Translations under genes and position numbers: made by a program
The notes under the pieces: generated by a model
The model's database searches: none
The model's input: the letters and a program-made list of their open reading frames with translations, nothing else
Told to the model about the DNA's origin: nothing
In this document: piece by piece, positions 12,401-25,100 of the stretch
Numbering within the stretch: position 1 is the stretch's first letter
Layout: each line of letters opens with the position of its first letter
DNA from: Ficedula albicollis
Lineage: Eukaryota; Chordata; Aves; Passeriformes; Muscicapidae
Direction: 5' to 3'
NCBI RefSeq assembly: GCF_000247815.1
Contig: NC_021678.1
Location: forward strand, 28,741,749-28,805,748
DNA length: 64,000 nt

Positions 12401-14589
12401 TGTTCCTAATACCAGTAAGAAGTCACTGTTGCAAGCTAGTTAATTAAATGAATGTGTAGAAATGTGCAGAAATGTACCTTGGACATTAAGAAAATACAAA
12501 AAATATCAAAGGTAGGAGCAGGGGGATTTAAGCATGCTCTTCATTGTACCCACGTGGTTAGTGAATGTGGATTTTTTCTGCAGGTCAGAAGAAGCTCCTG
12601 AAGGAGCTGATTTCACTGGAAGACTATTGTAGATCTTGTGACAAACAGTCCTTCCAGCCAAAACTGGGTGAAGCCTGTTGTGCTCAGTTTTCAGGTGAGA
12701 CAATAGTTTGTCCTTCCATTTCCTTGGCCAGTGTAAAACACAGCTTTCATTTAGACAAAGGAAAAGCACCAACTTGAAAGTGCTTATGGATCTCTTAATT
12801 GTGTTTCTTGTCAATTGGCCTTTTGTATATTCACCACAGTATTTAAAAATTCCTGGAAAACTAGTTTCTTGTTTCTCAGGATAAATGGTGTTTATAAGAT
12901 GATTTTTCACACATGACTATTCTTGTCCCAATCTTTTCAGGTAATGGCAATTGGTACAGAGCTGTTGTTCTGGAAGCTTCCCAGTCTGCAGTGAAAGTCC
13001 TGTATGGAGACTATGGCAGCACAGAAACTTTACCCCTTTCAAAGGTGCTGCCAATTGCTGATTCCTATTTAAAGCTGCCTTTTCAGACAATTACTTGTTC
13101 ACTTGCAGGTAAAAGAAACTCCCCAAAATAAGCAAAAAAAACCCACCCCAAAACCCCCTGATTGATGAACATTATAAATTTCTTGAACATCTTGTTTCTT
13201 GAACATTATAAATTTGTACCTCTTCTGATGGCAGTGTTAATTCTTTAATACTGGTAAACAACATGATGATCTTCTGAAATACTATATTGGTAAACGTGGT
13301 AAAAGCTGGTTTAGAAAACGTGTTTTTAGTTCATTATCTCTAGAATTCAAGCTCTTTATATTGGGAAAGTTTTGCATCGTATTTTCCAAAACATGTATGT
13401 ACAATTCAAGTTATAGTTTAAAGGAATTATTTATCTAACAAACTTGATTTTCCTTTTTTTGCAGGAATAGAGAAAGCTGAGTGGTCTCCATTAGTGCTTG
13501 ACAAGTTGAAAAAACTGTTATTGAAGCAACACGTCACAATTACAGTGAAAGGGATTAATGGGAATGTTAATTTAGTAACGGTGGAGAAACACTTGGACAA
13601 TGGTTATGTTAATATAGCTGACAAACTGCTAAAGGAGGGTTTGGTCACATCCTGCAGTGCTGAAAACTCTCATAGTAAACATCAAGGTACACACTTTGGC
13701 TTGCTTATTCTGAGGAACTTGTAAGCACAGGGGGTGGCTAAATGACTTTTCCTTCTAAAAATCCTGGACAATGCCACATGTTGCCTCTTAAATTAGGGAA
13801 GGAATGTGTGTGTATTTTGCTCATTCACTTTGGTTTTTGTAGGTAATGGAGGTGAGACCAACTGCTGCTGCACAGAATTGAAAGTGCAAGTAAGATTCAC
13901 TCTAAGCAATACTTTCTTTTTTTATGTTTCCAGAACTAAAGAGAAACCTTGTGTAGGAAGCAATGGGAGTAAGGGGACTACTGAAACATGGAAGTTTTGT
14001 GAAATGTATCCTGAACCTTCTTCTCAAAAAAAAAAAGTTTTTTTAATATGTGGTAATAATTAGAGCATACTGAAGCTGAGGGAGGATGGTATTTAGAGCA
14101 CACAGACTCCATTAGTCTGTATTTGCCCCACAGACAGCTCTTATTTCATTTTTTTAGAGTTTGAAGTCGCAGGAGTGGTACTTTTCTCTGTTGCCTAATT
14201 TAAGATGCTGATCTCAATGTAAATTTGGGTATTTAATCAATTTGGTTTGAGGAAGCTGTTTCAGGGAAAAAAAAAAGGAGAGGGGAGGGACACATACATT
14301 GAAAAAGGGAAGTCACCTGCAATTCTATTGACTTTTTCCCCTTCCAGAAGATTTTGCAAGAGAAGGGAACTAAATATATTTATTGAATTAATATGTTACT
14401 TAGCCGAGTTTGTCATATTAGCATCTACCCTGATCTGAAATCGGCAATTAAAAAAAGCCAGAATTACACTTCTAACTCTTTCTGTTTATTCCACAGCTTG
14501 AAAAGCATAGGCAAGTCCTACTCTTCCTTTTAAACAAGTTTGGGAATCCAGATGGATTCACTGACATGAAAAATCTGTTGAAGCACTAA
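420..14589 (+). CDS. TDRD1: Tudor domain-containing protein 1, 20 exons
   Basis: Germ-cell scaffold that binds dimethyl-arginine on PIWI proteins in nuage (family knowledge). Exons read from splice sites with matching phases: 420-476, 674-821, 1205-1310, 1632-1671, 3210-3303, 4783-4863, 5186-5362, 5862-5969, 6487-6657, 6885-7124, 8588-8710, 9607-9717, 9896-10066, 11503-11748, 12266-12382, 12584-12694, 12941-13108, 13465-13686, 13843-13889, 14497-14589. They sum to 2,631 nt, 876 aa plus stop, with no internal stop. A MYND finger (CHRC...CSQC...YYCSADC...H...C) lies at about residues 62-98. Extended tudor blocks lie at about 205-327, 408-542 and 625-756, each with a WYRA and a DYGN/DYGS motif. 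The C-terminal tail has TELK and LLFLLN as in mammals. Mammalian TDRD1 is near 1,180 aa with four tudors; the first is missing here. The first listed exon opens at 412, and the ATG at 420 follows in-frame codons, so coding exons upstream of the window are possible. Confidence 0.96.
1930..3209 (+). pseudogene. Decayed first tudor block inside TDRD1
   Basis: Mammalian TDRD1 has an extra tudor between the MYND finger and the stretch here encoded by exon 3210-3303. In this interval translations recall that domain but contain stops and frame changes. At 3130-3195 one frame reads SIKCF...[12 protein letters not shown], matching the known tudor-1 end, then falls out of frame in a T run at 3196-3204 just before the intact exon. 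At about 3035-3110 another frame reads GENNLLSPL, like the NEEIIPL part of the domain. A weaker first-half relic ([17 protein letters not shown]) lies near 1945-1998. The flanking exons 1632-1671 and 3210-3303 are both phase 0, so skipping the domain keeps the frame. The second-half relic is convincing and the first half is speculative. Confidence 0.6.
8336..8440. repeat. Short direct duplication in TDRD1 intron
   Basis: A segment of about 55 bases beginning GTTTGGTAATGA and ending in TTTCTCTTACT occurs twice in tandem with two or three differences. It lies in the intron before exon 8588-8710 and carries no coding signal. Confidence 0.8.
8978..9127 (+). mobile_element. CR1 LINE 3' fragment
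   Basis: The segment has the usual 3'-end layout of avian CR1 elements: a 'ggtggtagagtc' stretch, 'ctggaagtgtgcagg', 'tggttggacta...gatcttgaaggtcttctccaaccc'-like text and a final 'gattctg'. It is 5'-truncated, diverged and oriented with TDRD1, inside an intron. Confidence 0.75.
10203..11251. repeat. 520-bp tandem duplication in TDRD1 intron
   Basis: Two copies (10203-10722 and 10723-about 11251) share nearly all bases over 520 positions, with a few substitutions and a 9-base insertion in the second copy. The differences indicate a real, somewhat old duplication rather than an assembly echo. The copies lie between the exons ending at 10066 and starting at 11503 and contain no exon. Confidence 0.9.
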
Positions 14590-16100
14590 GTCTCAGACAT
14601 GCACCATTTCTTCTGCATGTCCACCAAGTTGCTGCGGTTCCTTTTTTAGAAGATCAAGAGCATCAGGTTAAAAAATGAAGATCATTTTGTAGAACTGTGT
14701 TGTTTAAGTACCTGCATTTGTATATATGCTTGGATTGTTACTGTGACACAAGTATGTAACTTAGAGGATTGCAAAGCTGCAAGCTAAAATTTCTGTTCTA
14801 TTCTTGTTTTATGGCACCATGTGCTGCTCAACCTTTTGCTTGTATTTTCTTGTTGAATGAACAGAAGTTCATGGAATGGCCGTTACCTTGAGAGCCTGTT
14901 CTGCAGACTTGGATTTGAAATTATTGTAAGGCTCACTTAACTTTGGTACCATTTATATTACTTGAAAAACTGTATCTTTTTTTGATTACTTGTCTTTCAA
15001 CCTAAATTTTGGTCTGAAGTTAGACCAAGATTTGTTCTTCATAAACTTGATTTCAGTGTCATTAAAGGTTGAATGTTGTCGTGGACTGCATACAGGGAGT
15101 TCTCTCTAAAATCAGTAAACACTTTAATGTTTGGACTGCATACAGGGAGTGCTCTCTAAAATCAGTAAACACTTTAATGTGCACAGTTCTTTCTTTACAC
15201 TTATGCTGTATAATGTGGACTGCATACAGGGAGTTCTCTCTAAAATCAGTAAACACTTTAATGTGTACAGTTCTTTCTTTACACTTATGCTGTATAATGT
15301 GCATATGTGAATGTTATTTTGAAAGTAATTGTATTGAAGCTGGTTTGTGTGTAGCTACATCATCAGGATTTCTACCCCATCAAGTTTTCACATCATAATA
15401 AGGAAGACCCTTTCTGGGCTATGACAAAAATACTGAATCAAATTATTAAGAGATTTTCAGTATTTCTTCAGTTACCTAGTTATCATTTCTGACTAATTCA
15501 GGAATGTCAGATTATTGTTTGTGGAACACGGTAGACATTTGCTGATTGAAACTGCAGCGTCAGCCTTTCTGTCCACTTAAAACACATGCTTCAAGTTTGG
15601 GCTTTTGCAGATTGGAAGAGTCTTGAGATTAAAATTGTTGCAAAATATTTCCCTTTGACTTAGTGTTTTATTATACTCAAATTGCCTCAGATTTCTTTTT
15701 CCTGCCTCTTAGCTTTTGTTGCGTCATATTCTTGCAGTAACTAATAATTAGATGAATGCTTGCACTTGGATTTCTGGAGTTCTGTTCATGCCCCTGGTTG
15801 TGGCTTTGTCAAGTGTCTTTGACTCCCTGGGACCAGAGTGACTTGCACAAGCATTTGCCCCCATGCAAAGCACTTCACTGATGTTTTAGTATTCCCACAC
15901 ATCTTACTCACTATCCACATCCTCCCTCTCCTAGCACTTACCTTCTGAAATGCAGTAAGTTTGACTGCAGTAGCCAAAAGCATTGCAAAATGTGAAGATT
16001 CTTGCAAATAAAATCCTTCTTCCCTTCTGAACAAGAAAAACAAGTGAACTGGAAGTCCAGAACAGCACTTTTGAAAGGGAAGTAGTACGAAATTAATAAA
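14590..16100 (+). other. TDRD1 3' UTR region
   Basis: AT-rich non-coding sequence after the TDRD1 stop. Possible poly(A) signals are ATTAAA near 15060 and AATAAA at 16095-16100. Which one is used cannot be told from sequence alone. The tandem repeat at 15080-15302 lies within it. Confidence 0.45.
15080..15302. repeat. Tandem repeat with three copies
   Basis: A core starting TGGACTGCATACAGGGAG and ending CACTTTAATGT occurs three times (near 15082, 15134 and 15214). The last two copies also carry the following CAGTTCTTTCTTTACACTT segment. Divergence is one or two bases, so the array is young. Confidence 0.9.
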
Positions 16101-16582
16101 AAATTACCTAGCACTGCAAAACAACAAGGCTCTTTTTTTATCCTTACAAGATAATTTTAATTTATGAAGCACTGTTGGAGGAACTGGAGTATACTTTGCT
16201 TACTAGGTTTGACTGAAATTATTTATTATTTAGCGCTTGATGTGTTCCATTCCTAACTGCATACTGTGAGGTAGACACAAGGGTGTGTTTTGCCTGTACA
16301 TTTCAAAAATTATTGATCTGTTTTTAGGTTTTGTGTGGGAAGAGGTGTGCAAGCTGTACTTTGACTAAAAGAGCTCAGATCTGTACAACTACTACTACTG
16401 GCACAGAATACTAATAATAGCCTAATACCAAAACATAATTTTTAAAACAGGCCCCTTACATCCTTCCTCCAGGTGTAGTAGGTATGATTATGGTACTTGT
16501 ACTCACAGGTCAAGAACAGTTATCTGGAACAAACAAGGATTAGGGAAAACATTCTCAAAAACATTCTCAATAAAAAGTTGAG

Positions 16583-18487
<1,905 letters not shown>

Positions 18488-21400
18488 CCCGTGTTTCTAG
18501 CACTTTTGGGGTGCGGCCAGGGGAAATGCTGAGCCTGCCAGGGCAGGCTTTCCGGCAGGTTGTGTCTCATGTCTGTAATAGGAATCTTTCTGCAAAAGAC
18601 ACAATAACAAAGTGATCAAGACTTGATAATCAAGGAAGGACAGAAGGGCCTGGGATGATCCCTGTAATGTGTCTGGATACTTCATTAAAGAAATGAAAGT
18701 AGCTTTTTTGTTTATTTTGCACAATAAAGATGAGGCATCGCTGTGAGATAAATCCTCCACACAATCAGATTTTCCCACTTTATTCAGCTAGGGCTGTGCT
18801 GGACAGGCAGCGTGTGTTCTGACCCCACTCCTCATCTTCTGTGCGTTGGGGTATCAACTATGACATCTTCTGTGTGTGCTCTTAGGATTTCTGGGTCTTC
18901 CAGGAGGATTCTAAGAGGAATAAGTAGATCTCTCTTGACCTATCACAGCTCTTAAAAAAAACCAAAACATAACTTCCCCTACTCCCTCACAAAAAAAAAC
19001 CCCCAAAAAACAAACACACAACAACAACAACAACAACTCGTGGAAGATCCCTACTTTCTGAAGTAGGGCCTTTAGGAAGGGTCCACAGGCCACTGTTTTG
19101 AAAATGCAGGTAACAGCTTGTGCCTGTTTGTGGGTGTGACACCATGGAGATAATTCCCAGGCTGTGGCTTGTCCTTTGGGGCTCACAGAGATGCAGCAGG
19201 AAGATAAGGTGAGCATTGGGGTTAGTTTTGTAATAGGGGGTAGGTATGAGATGATCTCAGCACGTATCATATTGTGAGAGCTACACTGAATGCCAGAGAT
19301 GTTAAAAAAGGATTTTTCCTCTCTCCCGTCAGTCCCTGCTGTAGGGAATTGCTGAAGCTCTCCTACTCCATTCTTTGGGAGCCATTCACACCTGCTCCTC
19401 TCAAAGGTAAATCAGCAGTTGATCCTCCTCAGGTGTGGATGTTTCTGGCTGGTGCAAAGCAGAGCAGGTCAGGCCAGACACCAGCTGGACACCCTGCCCA
19501 GATTTGCACAGCTCAGGTAAAGGTGACAAAACCAGTTACAGTAATTGCTCCAGAACCCATAGCCTTGAATGAGTTCTCAGTAGGGTGTGTGACAGTTACA
19601 TGTATGCTTTTATAACCTCAATATAATTACATTGTTTGCTTGTTTATTTTCTTATGCTGTTGTTTGTCCTAGGACACCAAATTCCTGCAGATCATCGTTC
19701 CCCTTTTCTCAGCCACTCCATAAAACATTTCTACCCAGCATCCACACTGACTGCCCACTGCTGCAAGCATCATGTGCTTGTGATGCTCAGGCAGGCTCCA
19801 GCTCCACTGGCTGGGTTTGCATGTGGCGTAAGATTTAAAAAGTGACACATTCATGGAGATACTACTGCTGCTCTAGCCACAGGCAAAGTCAGTTGCATCA
19901 GCACTTCTGTCAGAACAAACTACACAAGTTTAGCAAAAGCTCTCAGTTCAGAAAAGTGTATTTTATTTTGTAACTTATGGGTCATACAGGATCTGATCTG
20001 CAGCATGTTGATTTTGACAGTACCCCACGTAAGCAGAGCTGCAAGATCAAGGTCTCTTTATTTACAGGAGCCTTTATTGCACAGGGAAAAAGAGCCTCTC
20101 AAAACTCTCTAATTGCAGAACTGGGTGGGGAAGAATAAATAAACTGGTTTTGGAGAGCATCTTCTGGAAATTTGATCCTGTTTATGCCTTGGAGAAAACA
20201 TTGTCAAAACTTTTAGACTGAAATTTGTGATGTTTGTTTCAGGGAGAAGTTAAACATTTTCCTGTTGTCCTCCTTCTCACCCCTTCCATTTCAGATCCCA
20301 CTGTGACCTGCCCCCAAGCAATGCCTGTGGCTGGGCAGAGGGGATGTGTGGGGCTCCCAGCAGAAGTTGCCCACTGCCTCCAAACCTTGGCAAGAAGAAA
20401 AAAACTAAAATTTACTTATGGAAAACAAGCTGAGATAGACTGAAAAAGGAGACAGGATGATTGGTCTCCTCTCTCCCTCCCTACATCTGAACATCAGATG
20501 AGCACGTAGCAGTGAGCTCCTCTCAGCAAGCTGGGGCCACTCCTCAGCAGTGACAGGAGGTTGTTTGGCTTGTTGAGAATATGTTTTAATGAATATGCAG
20601 TGTAATCTTTCCCGCTTTCACCCCATTCAAAGGAGTGATATTTTGCAGTGTTGCAAGACATGTTGGGAAGGTACTTGTCAAGAGGAGCTTTTCTCTCTTT
20701 TACCTCTCTTTCCTATCTCTGGTCTCACTCCTCCAAGCACAGTACACATGGTTACAACTCTTACTTAGCTTTGAGTAAGTTGCCATCATGTTCATGTGTC
20801 CAAGTGAGAATCTGACTACAAAAACAGGAGTTTTGACTTAGTGTGGTTTTTTAAAAAAAATGTTTTTTTATTAATTATTGAGGTAGACGTTATTAAAATT
20901 CCCTATCTTAATGGCTGAGAAGATAAAATGAAAATGTCATTCACTCACCGCCTCACCCCCCACCAAAGCTGCTAAGTTTGCTGCTTCTAATCCTGGACTG
21001 ATGCTGATGAGCAGCAGGTGATGATGAGGTTTTCTTTCAATTCCTTTTGTTGAGAGTCTAGCTGGGCTAAAAGGCAAATAATTCATCCTGCAGATTACTT
21101 GATTTAAACACAAGATAAAACCAAGCCGCAGATACATCTTGACCTGTCAATGTTTTGTATGAAAACAATGTGAAATCCCACAACCCCTGACTGCAAGCAG
21201 AGGCCTGTCTGGCTTTGGGTGATGTGCACACTGCAGTCAGCTCCTAGAAAGAATGTCCTTGAGGCATGGCAGAAGAATCACCTTTCCTCTGGCATTTGCA
21301 GGGCTTGAAGCCCCTGAGGGACACACACTGGGGCTTCCCCAGTAGAGTCACGTTCTGCATTGACCTCCCTTTGCTTAGCCAAGCCTGGGATCTGTTCCTT

Positions 21401-22173
21401 TGGTGGGGAAGTTGGGAGGATGTGCTGAAGGGTGATGCTTGATGCACTGGTACTGCAAGACAGTGTTAATGTGTCTGTAATCCCTGGTGGGGGGATTCCA
21501 GAGGGGATTTTTTAATCCCCTCTTCATTTTGTACCTGTGCAGGTAACTGAGCACAGCCTGCTTTATGTATCTTGCCTTGTCTGATGTGGGGGATATATCA
21601 TTTGCTGCAGAGACAAGTCTTTCCTGAGAAAAAGCCCCTTCTTTGTGGAAAAACAGTTAATATAGCTGGTTATCAAGAAACACACTTGCTTGTCTTTAAC
21701 TAATTTAACTAACTTAATTAAGAAAATCTGCTTTTGCAATGACAGGGTAGAGACCTATCAGGAATCTGGTCTAGTGAGTGCTTTTAATCTGGAGAAAAAA
21801 ATAAATATACATCTTTGAAATAGGAAGCAAACAGCTCTACCAGATACATTTAGTCTAAATCTGGGCATGCTTGAAAGTGTCACTGAAATCTACCTGTAAT
21901 GTGATGGCAGCCTCGTGGATTTCAGAGGAAAAATGAGCAAAAAATTGAGTTTGGCTCAGCTGGGAAAGGGAGCTGCAAGAACAGGGTGGGGAGGAAAGGA
22001 GAGGAGGCAGGGCTGGCTGTCCCTCCCTCCTCACCAGGGCTGCTCTCTCAGATTGGAAAGGAGTATGTTGAGAGATTTCCTTTCCTATTATTCCCTCATT
22101 TTCATGGTTTTTCGTTCTGTCTGTTCCACACCCTTCTCCCCAGGGCAGGAGTTACTTTTGCCTCTCAGACAAA
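18488..22173. other. Intergenic region between TDRD1 and VWA2
   Basis: No coding exon, RNA gene or recognised mobile element was identified. It contains simple AC/CAA-rich stretches near 18950-19035 and AT-rich segments. A non-coding first exon of VWA2 could lie here but cannot be placed. Confidence 0.4.
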
Positions 22174-25100
22174 ATGTTTCTGACCTCATCACCTGAGACA
22201 CCCAGGAAGAAGATGATCAGCTGCAGGTAAAGAAATTTGCTTTAGGAATTGGATTTCTATTCCTCTCCCCTTTTGTTTCTTTTTGTTTTTTTTTCTTTTC
22301 CTTCAGATTTGTCACCGTGAACTTCTTGTCATTTGAGTCCATCTGCATTTTCCTGCTTTCCCAAGGTATGTTTAAAGCTGCCATTTTGCATTAGTGGTTT
22401 TTTGTCTTAGGTGCTTCCCTACCTTCAGCTGGAGTTCTTCACTCTGAGGAATTGAGACCCAAGCCAGTGCCTCTCCAGGAGGTTGAGGGATAAACTTCAG
22501 AAATATAGTTTCACATAAAAGAAGACAAAATAGTACCTGGAGAAATAGCTTTTTTGAGAATTTGAACATGACTGATCTGTATGTGAAGTGTCTAACTAAT
22601 GTGGAAAAAGCTGATGTTATGATTTTAAAAGTGTGTATATCTGCCCAATGTTTATGGCTGTAATCTCAGAAGCCTAAGGCTGGCCTAGCTCTCATTCTTG
22701 CACTGTGACCCTGCATGCAGTGAGCAGAGAGACTGTCCTGTGTGCTGGAGTCATGTCCTTGCCATTTTTCATGCTCTCTGTGTCCCTGCTAGAAGGAATT
22801 TCCTGACATAGATACACTGCTGTGTCACCAATTTATTTTTTGTACCTGTGAAACCTATACAGCAAACCAGCATTTTTGCTGTTACAGGTTAAATCCTGTT
22901 TGTCTTGTTCATGGATTATTATGTTTGATCCCACAGCTTTGCTGGTGTTGGGCGTACAACAAATCCACGTTGGCCAGGAGATGATTGCCAAGATCTCAGC
23001 TGCTGGCCAGTGTAAGTTTGTTTTATAAAGCAAGTCATTTTTATTTCTGATTTCCCTCTTTCTTTGGTTTTGGTGTGTTTTGTTTTTAAAGTTTTTTGTT
23101 GTTGTAGTTATTTACATTTATTTGCCCCTCTTCAGTCCATGAAGTCCCCAGCAATGCTCTGGCAGTCACAGCACTGTGGCTGCCTCTACCCTAGCCTGCC
23201 TTTATTCCTCATTAGTGTTAGCTCTCCTGGGACATGATCTTCTCTGTTTTTCCCAGACTGGCTATTTGCCAACTGGATGGTGTTTCTGTCAGTTCTTTCA
23301 GAGCCTGTTCCAAGCAGTCCTGATCCAAAGAGCTGTGTTTAATTCACATTTGATCAGACCTCCCACGTGGGTAGTATTTTCAGGCTGTAAAGCCAGCACA
23401 GTCAGGTTTTTGGGAGCAGGGGTGATGGGGCTCTGGCTGCCCAGTACATGCTCACCTGCAGCTCCCTTGTTGTTCTTGCAATCAGTTACTGATAAACTCT
23501 GTGGTGAATTCTCTCCTGATAGCCCTTTTTCTCCATTGTCAAGGAACAGATTGCATTTTTTCCTGTGCCAGGCGTGCCCTCCAGTTCTATCCTGCAGCAC
23601 CATGTGTTCAGCTGAGGCTTTCCATCCCAAGGATGGGTGTTTGGCTGTCTCTCCCTGCTGCACATCCCCAAGAGTCCCTTGGTGTGTGCAGACATCCTGT
23701 TTATGATCCCTGTAGAGGGGCTGCATTGCCCCCCTGAGCTGAGCCGCCTGAGGAGTGTTTCTCCATGCTGAGCCCAGTCTGGGGGCTCTGCAGTTTTCTC
23801 TGTGCATGCTCAGGCAGGATAACAGCCCTGCTGCAGCTCCAGGTCCAGCCCAGCTCCCAGGGCAAGGCTGACAAGCCAGGACAGTGCTGTGGCAGGGAGC
23901 TGTGCTCCAGCTTGTCCAACACAGCTCCCCAGGGCAGGGCTGGGTGCCCTGTGAGGAGGACCAGTGACCCAGAAGGGAATGCCTCACAACTCTCAATCCC
24001 TGTAATCTGCTGTTAGAAAACCCTAATTATAAATTCAGGTTTTGGCTAGCAGGAATGATTTGGGAAAAGTAGTGGTAATGAAAAGATTATAATAATGGGG
24101 GTAGAGTAACATCAGTGGCCAAAACAGCTCTTAAGGGGTGGGTGTGCTTGATCTCTGTTGAACTTCTGTATTCTTTTTCCCTTGAAGTCGATTCTCCAAA
24201 TGCTGCAGAGGAGACTTTAAAATTTCCCTTTAAGTGCTTTGAAAATTACTCTTCATAATCTGCAATCTGCCATTTATTTATTTATGTCAGTGTAATTGTG
24301 GGTTTCCACTGCAGCAAAAGCACCTCAGAAACTTGGGAGCAGTCACGTTCATGCAGGCAGGGGTGATACAAAGACACATCTCTCAAGAAGAGATAAAAGA
24401 CAGATTTTCATGAGAAGTGTTTCTGTCAGTGTCTGGGAGCTGTTCAGCGAATCCGTGTTTAGGAAAATCAGAGCCTGCTTTGACAAATGTGCTGCAGGTG
24501 AAACACACTGGGCTCTGTGGGGCTCTGTAGGCTTTGCAAATTCCTCCTGGATTTCCATGTGTGCCTTGGGCTGGGAGAGCCTGAATGGGAGGTTAAGACC
24601 TCCAGTGCTCTAGGAACCAACTTTGTCGGGTTATCTTAAATGAGCAAAGCAGGCAATAGTTGCTAAAAGGTTATTTATTACAAAGCACATCAGTCTCAAA
24701 AGGCAAGCAGAAAAGCAATGTCAAAAGCAGTAGCAAAAGCAAGTGGCAAGAGCAGATGGCTAAAAGCCCTGGCAAAAGGCAGATGGCTAAAAAGCCCCAA
24801 CTCTCCCCAGTACAAACTCTTATACAGGATTTTCCCAACAAGCTAAGACACAAACTCAGACCACCAGTCCTTAACCTATTAGAATTCCAGTTTCTTAACA
24901 TGCCAAGTTACATATAGACTATGCATACAACCTATCTTGTTCTATCTGAAAAATGTAAGCAATATTCTTACTATAACTCTATTATGTCTACAACTGTGGT
25001 CCTGGAGCCTCCACAGAAAACATTAGCATGTTCTTTAATCTTCACTAGAACGCTCACTTCTTTGGCGTTTGAAACCTTTCACTTACTAAAAGCACTAGAG

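Noticed and set aside
15062..15398. Repetitive ORFs of 80-109 codons on both strands
   Set aside because: They arise from the short tandem repeat in the TDRD1 3' UTR, with no coding signal.
23298..23996. 232-codon minus-strand ORF
   Set aside because: It sits in a VWA2 intron with ordinary composition, no recognisable domain and overlapping ORFs in other frames, so it is probably chance in GC-rich DNA.
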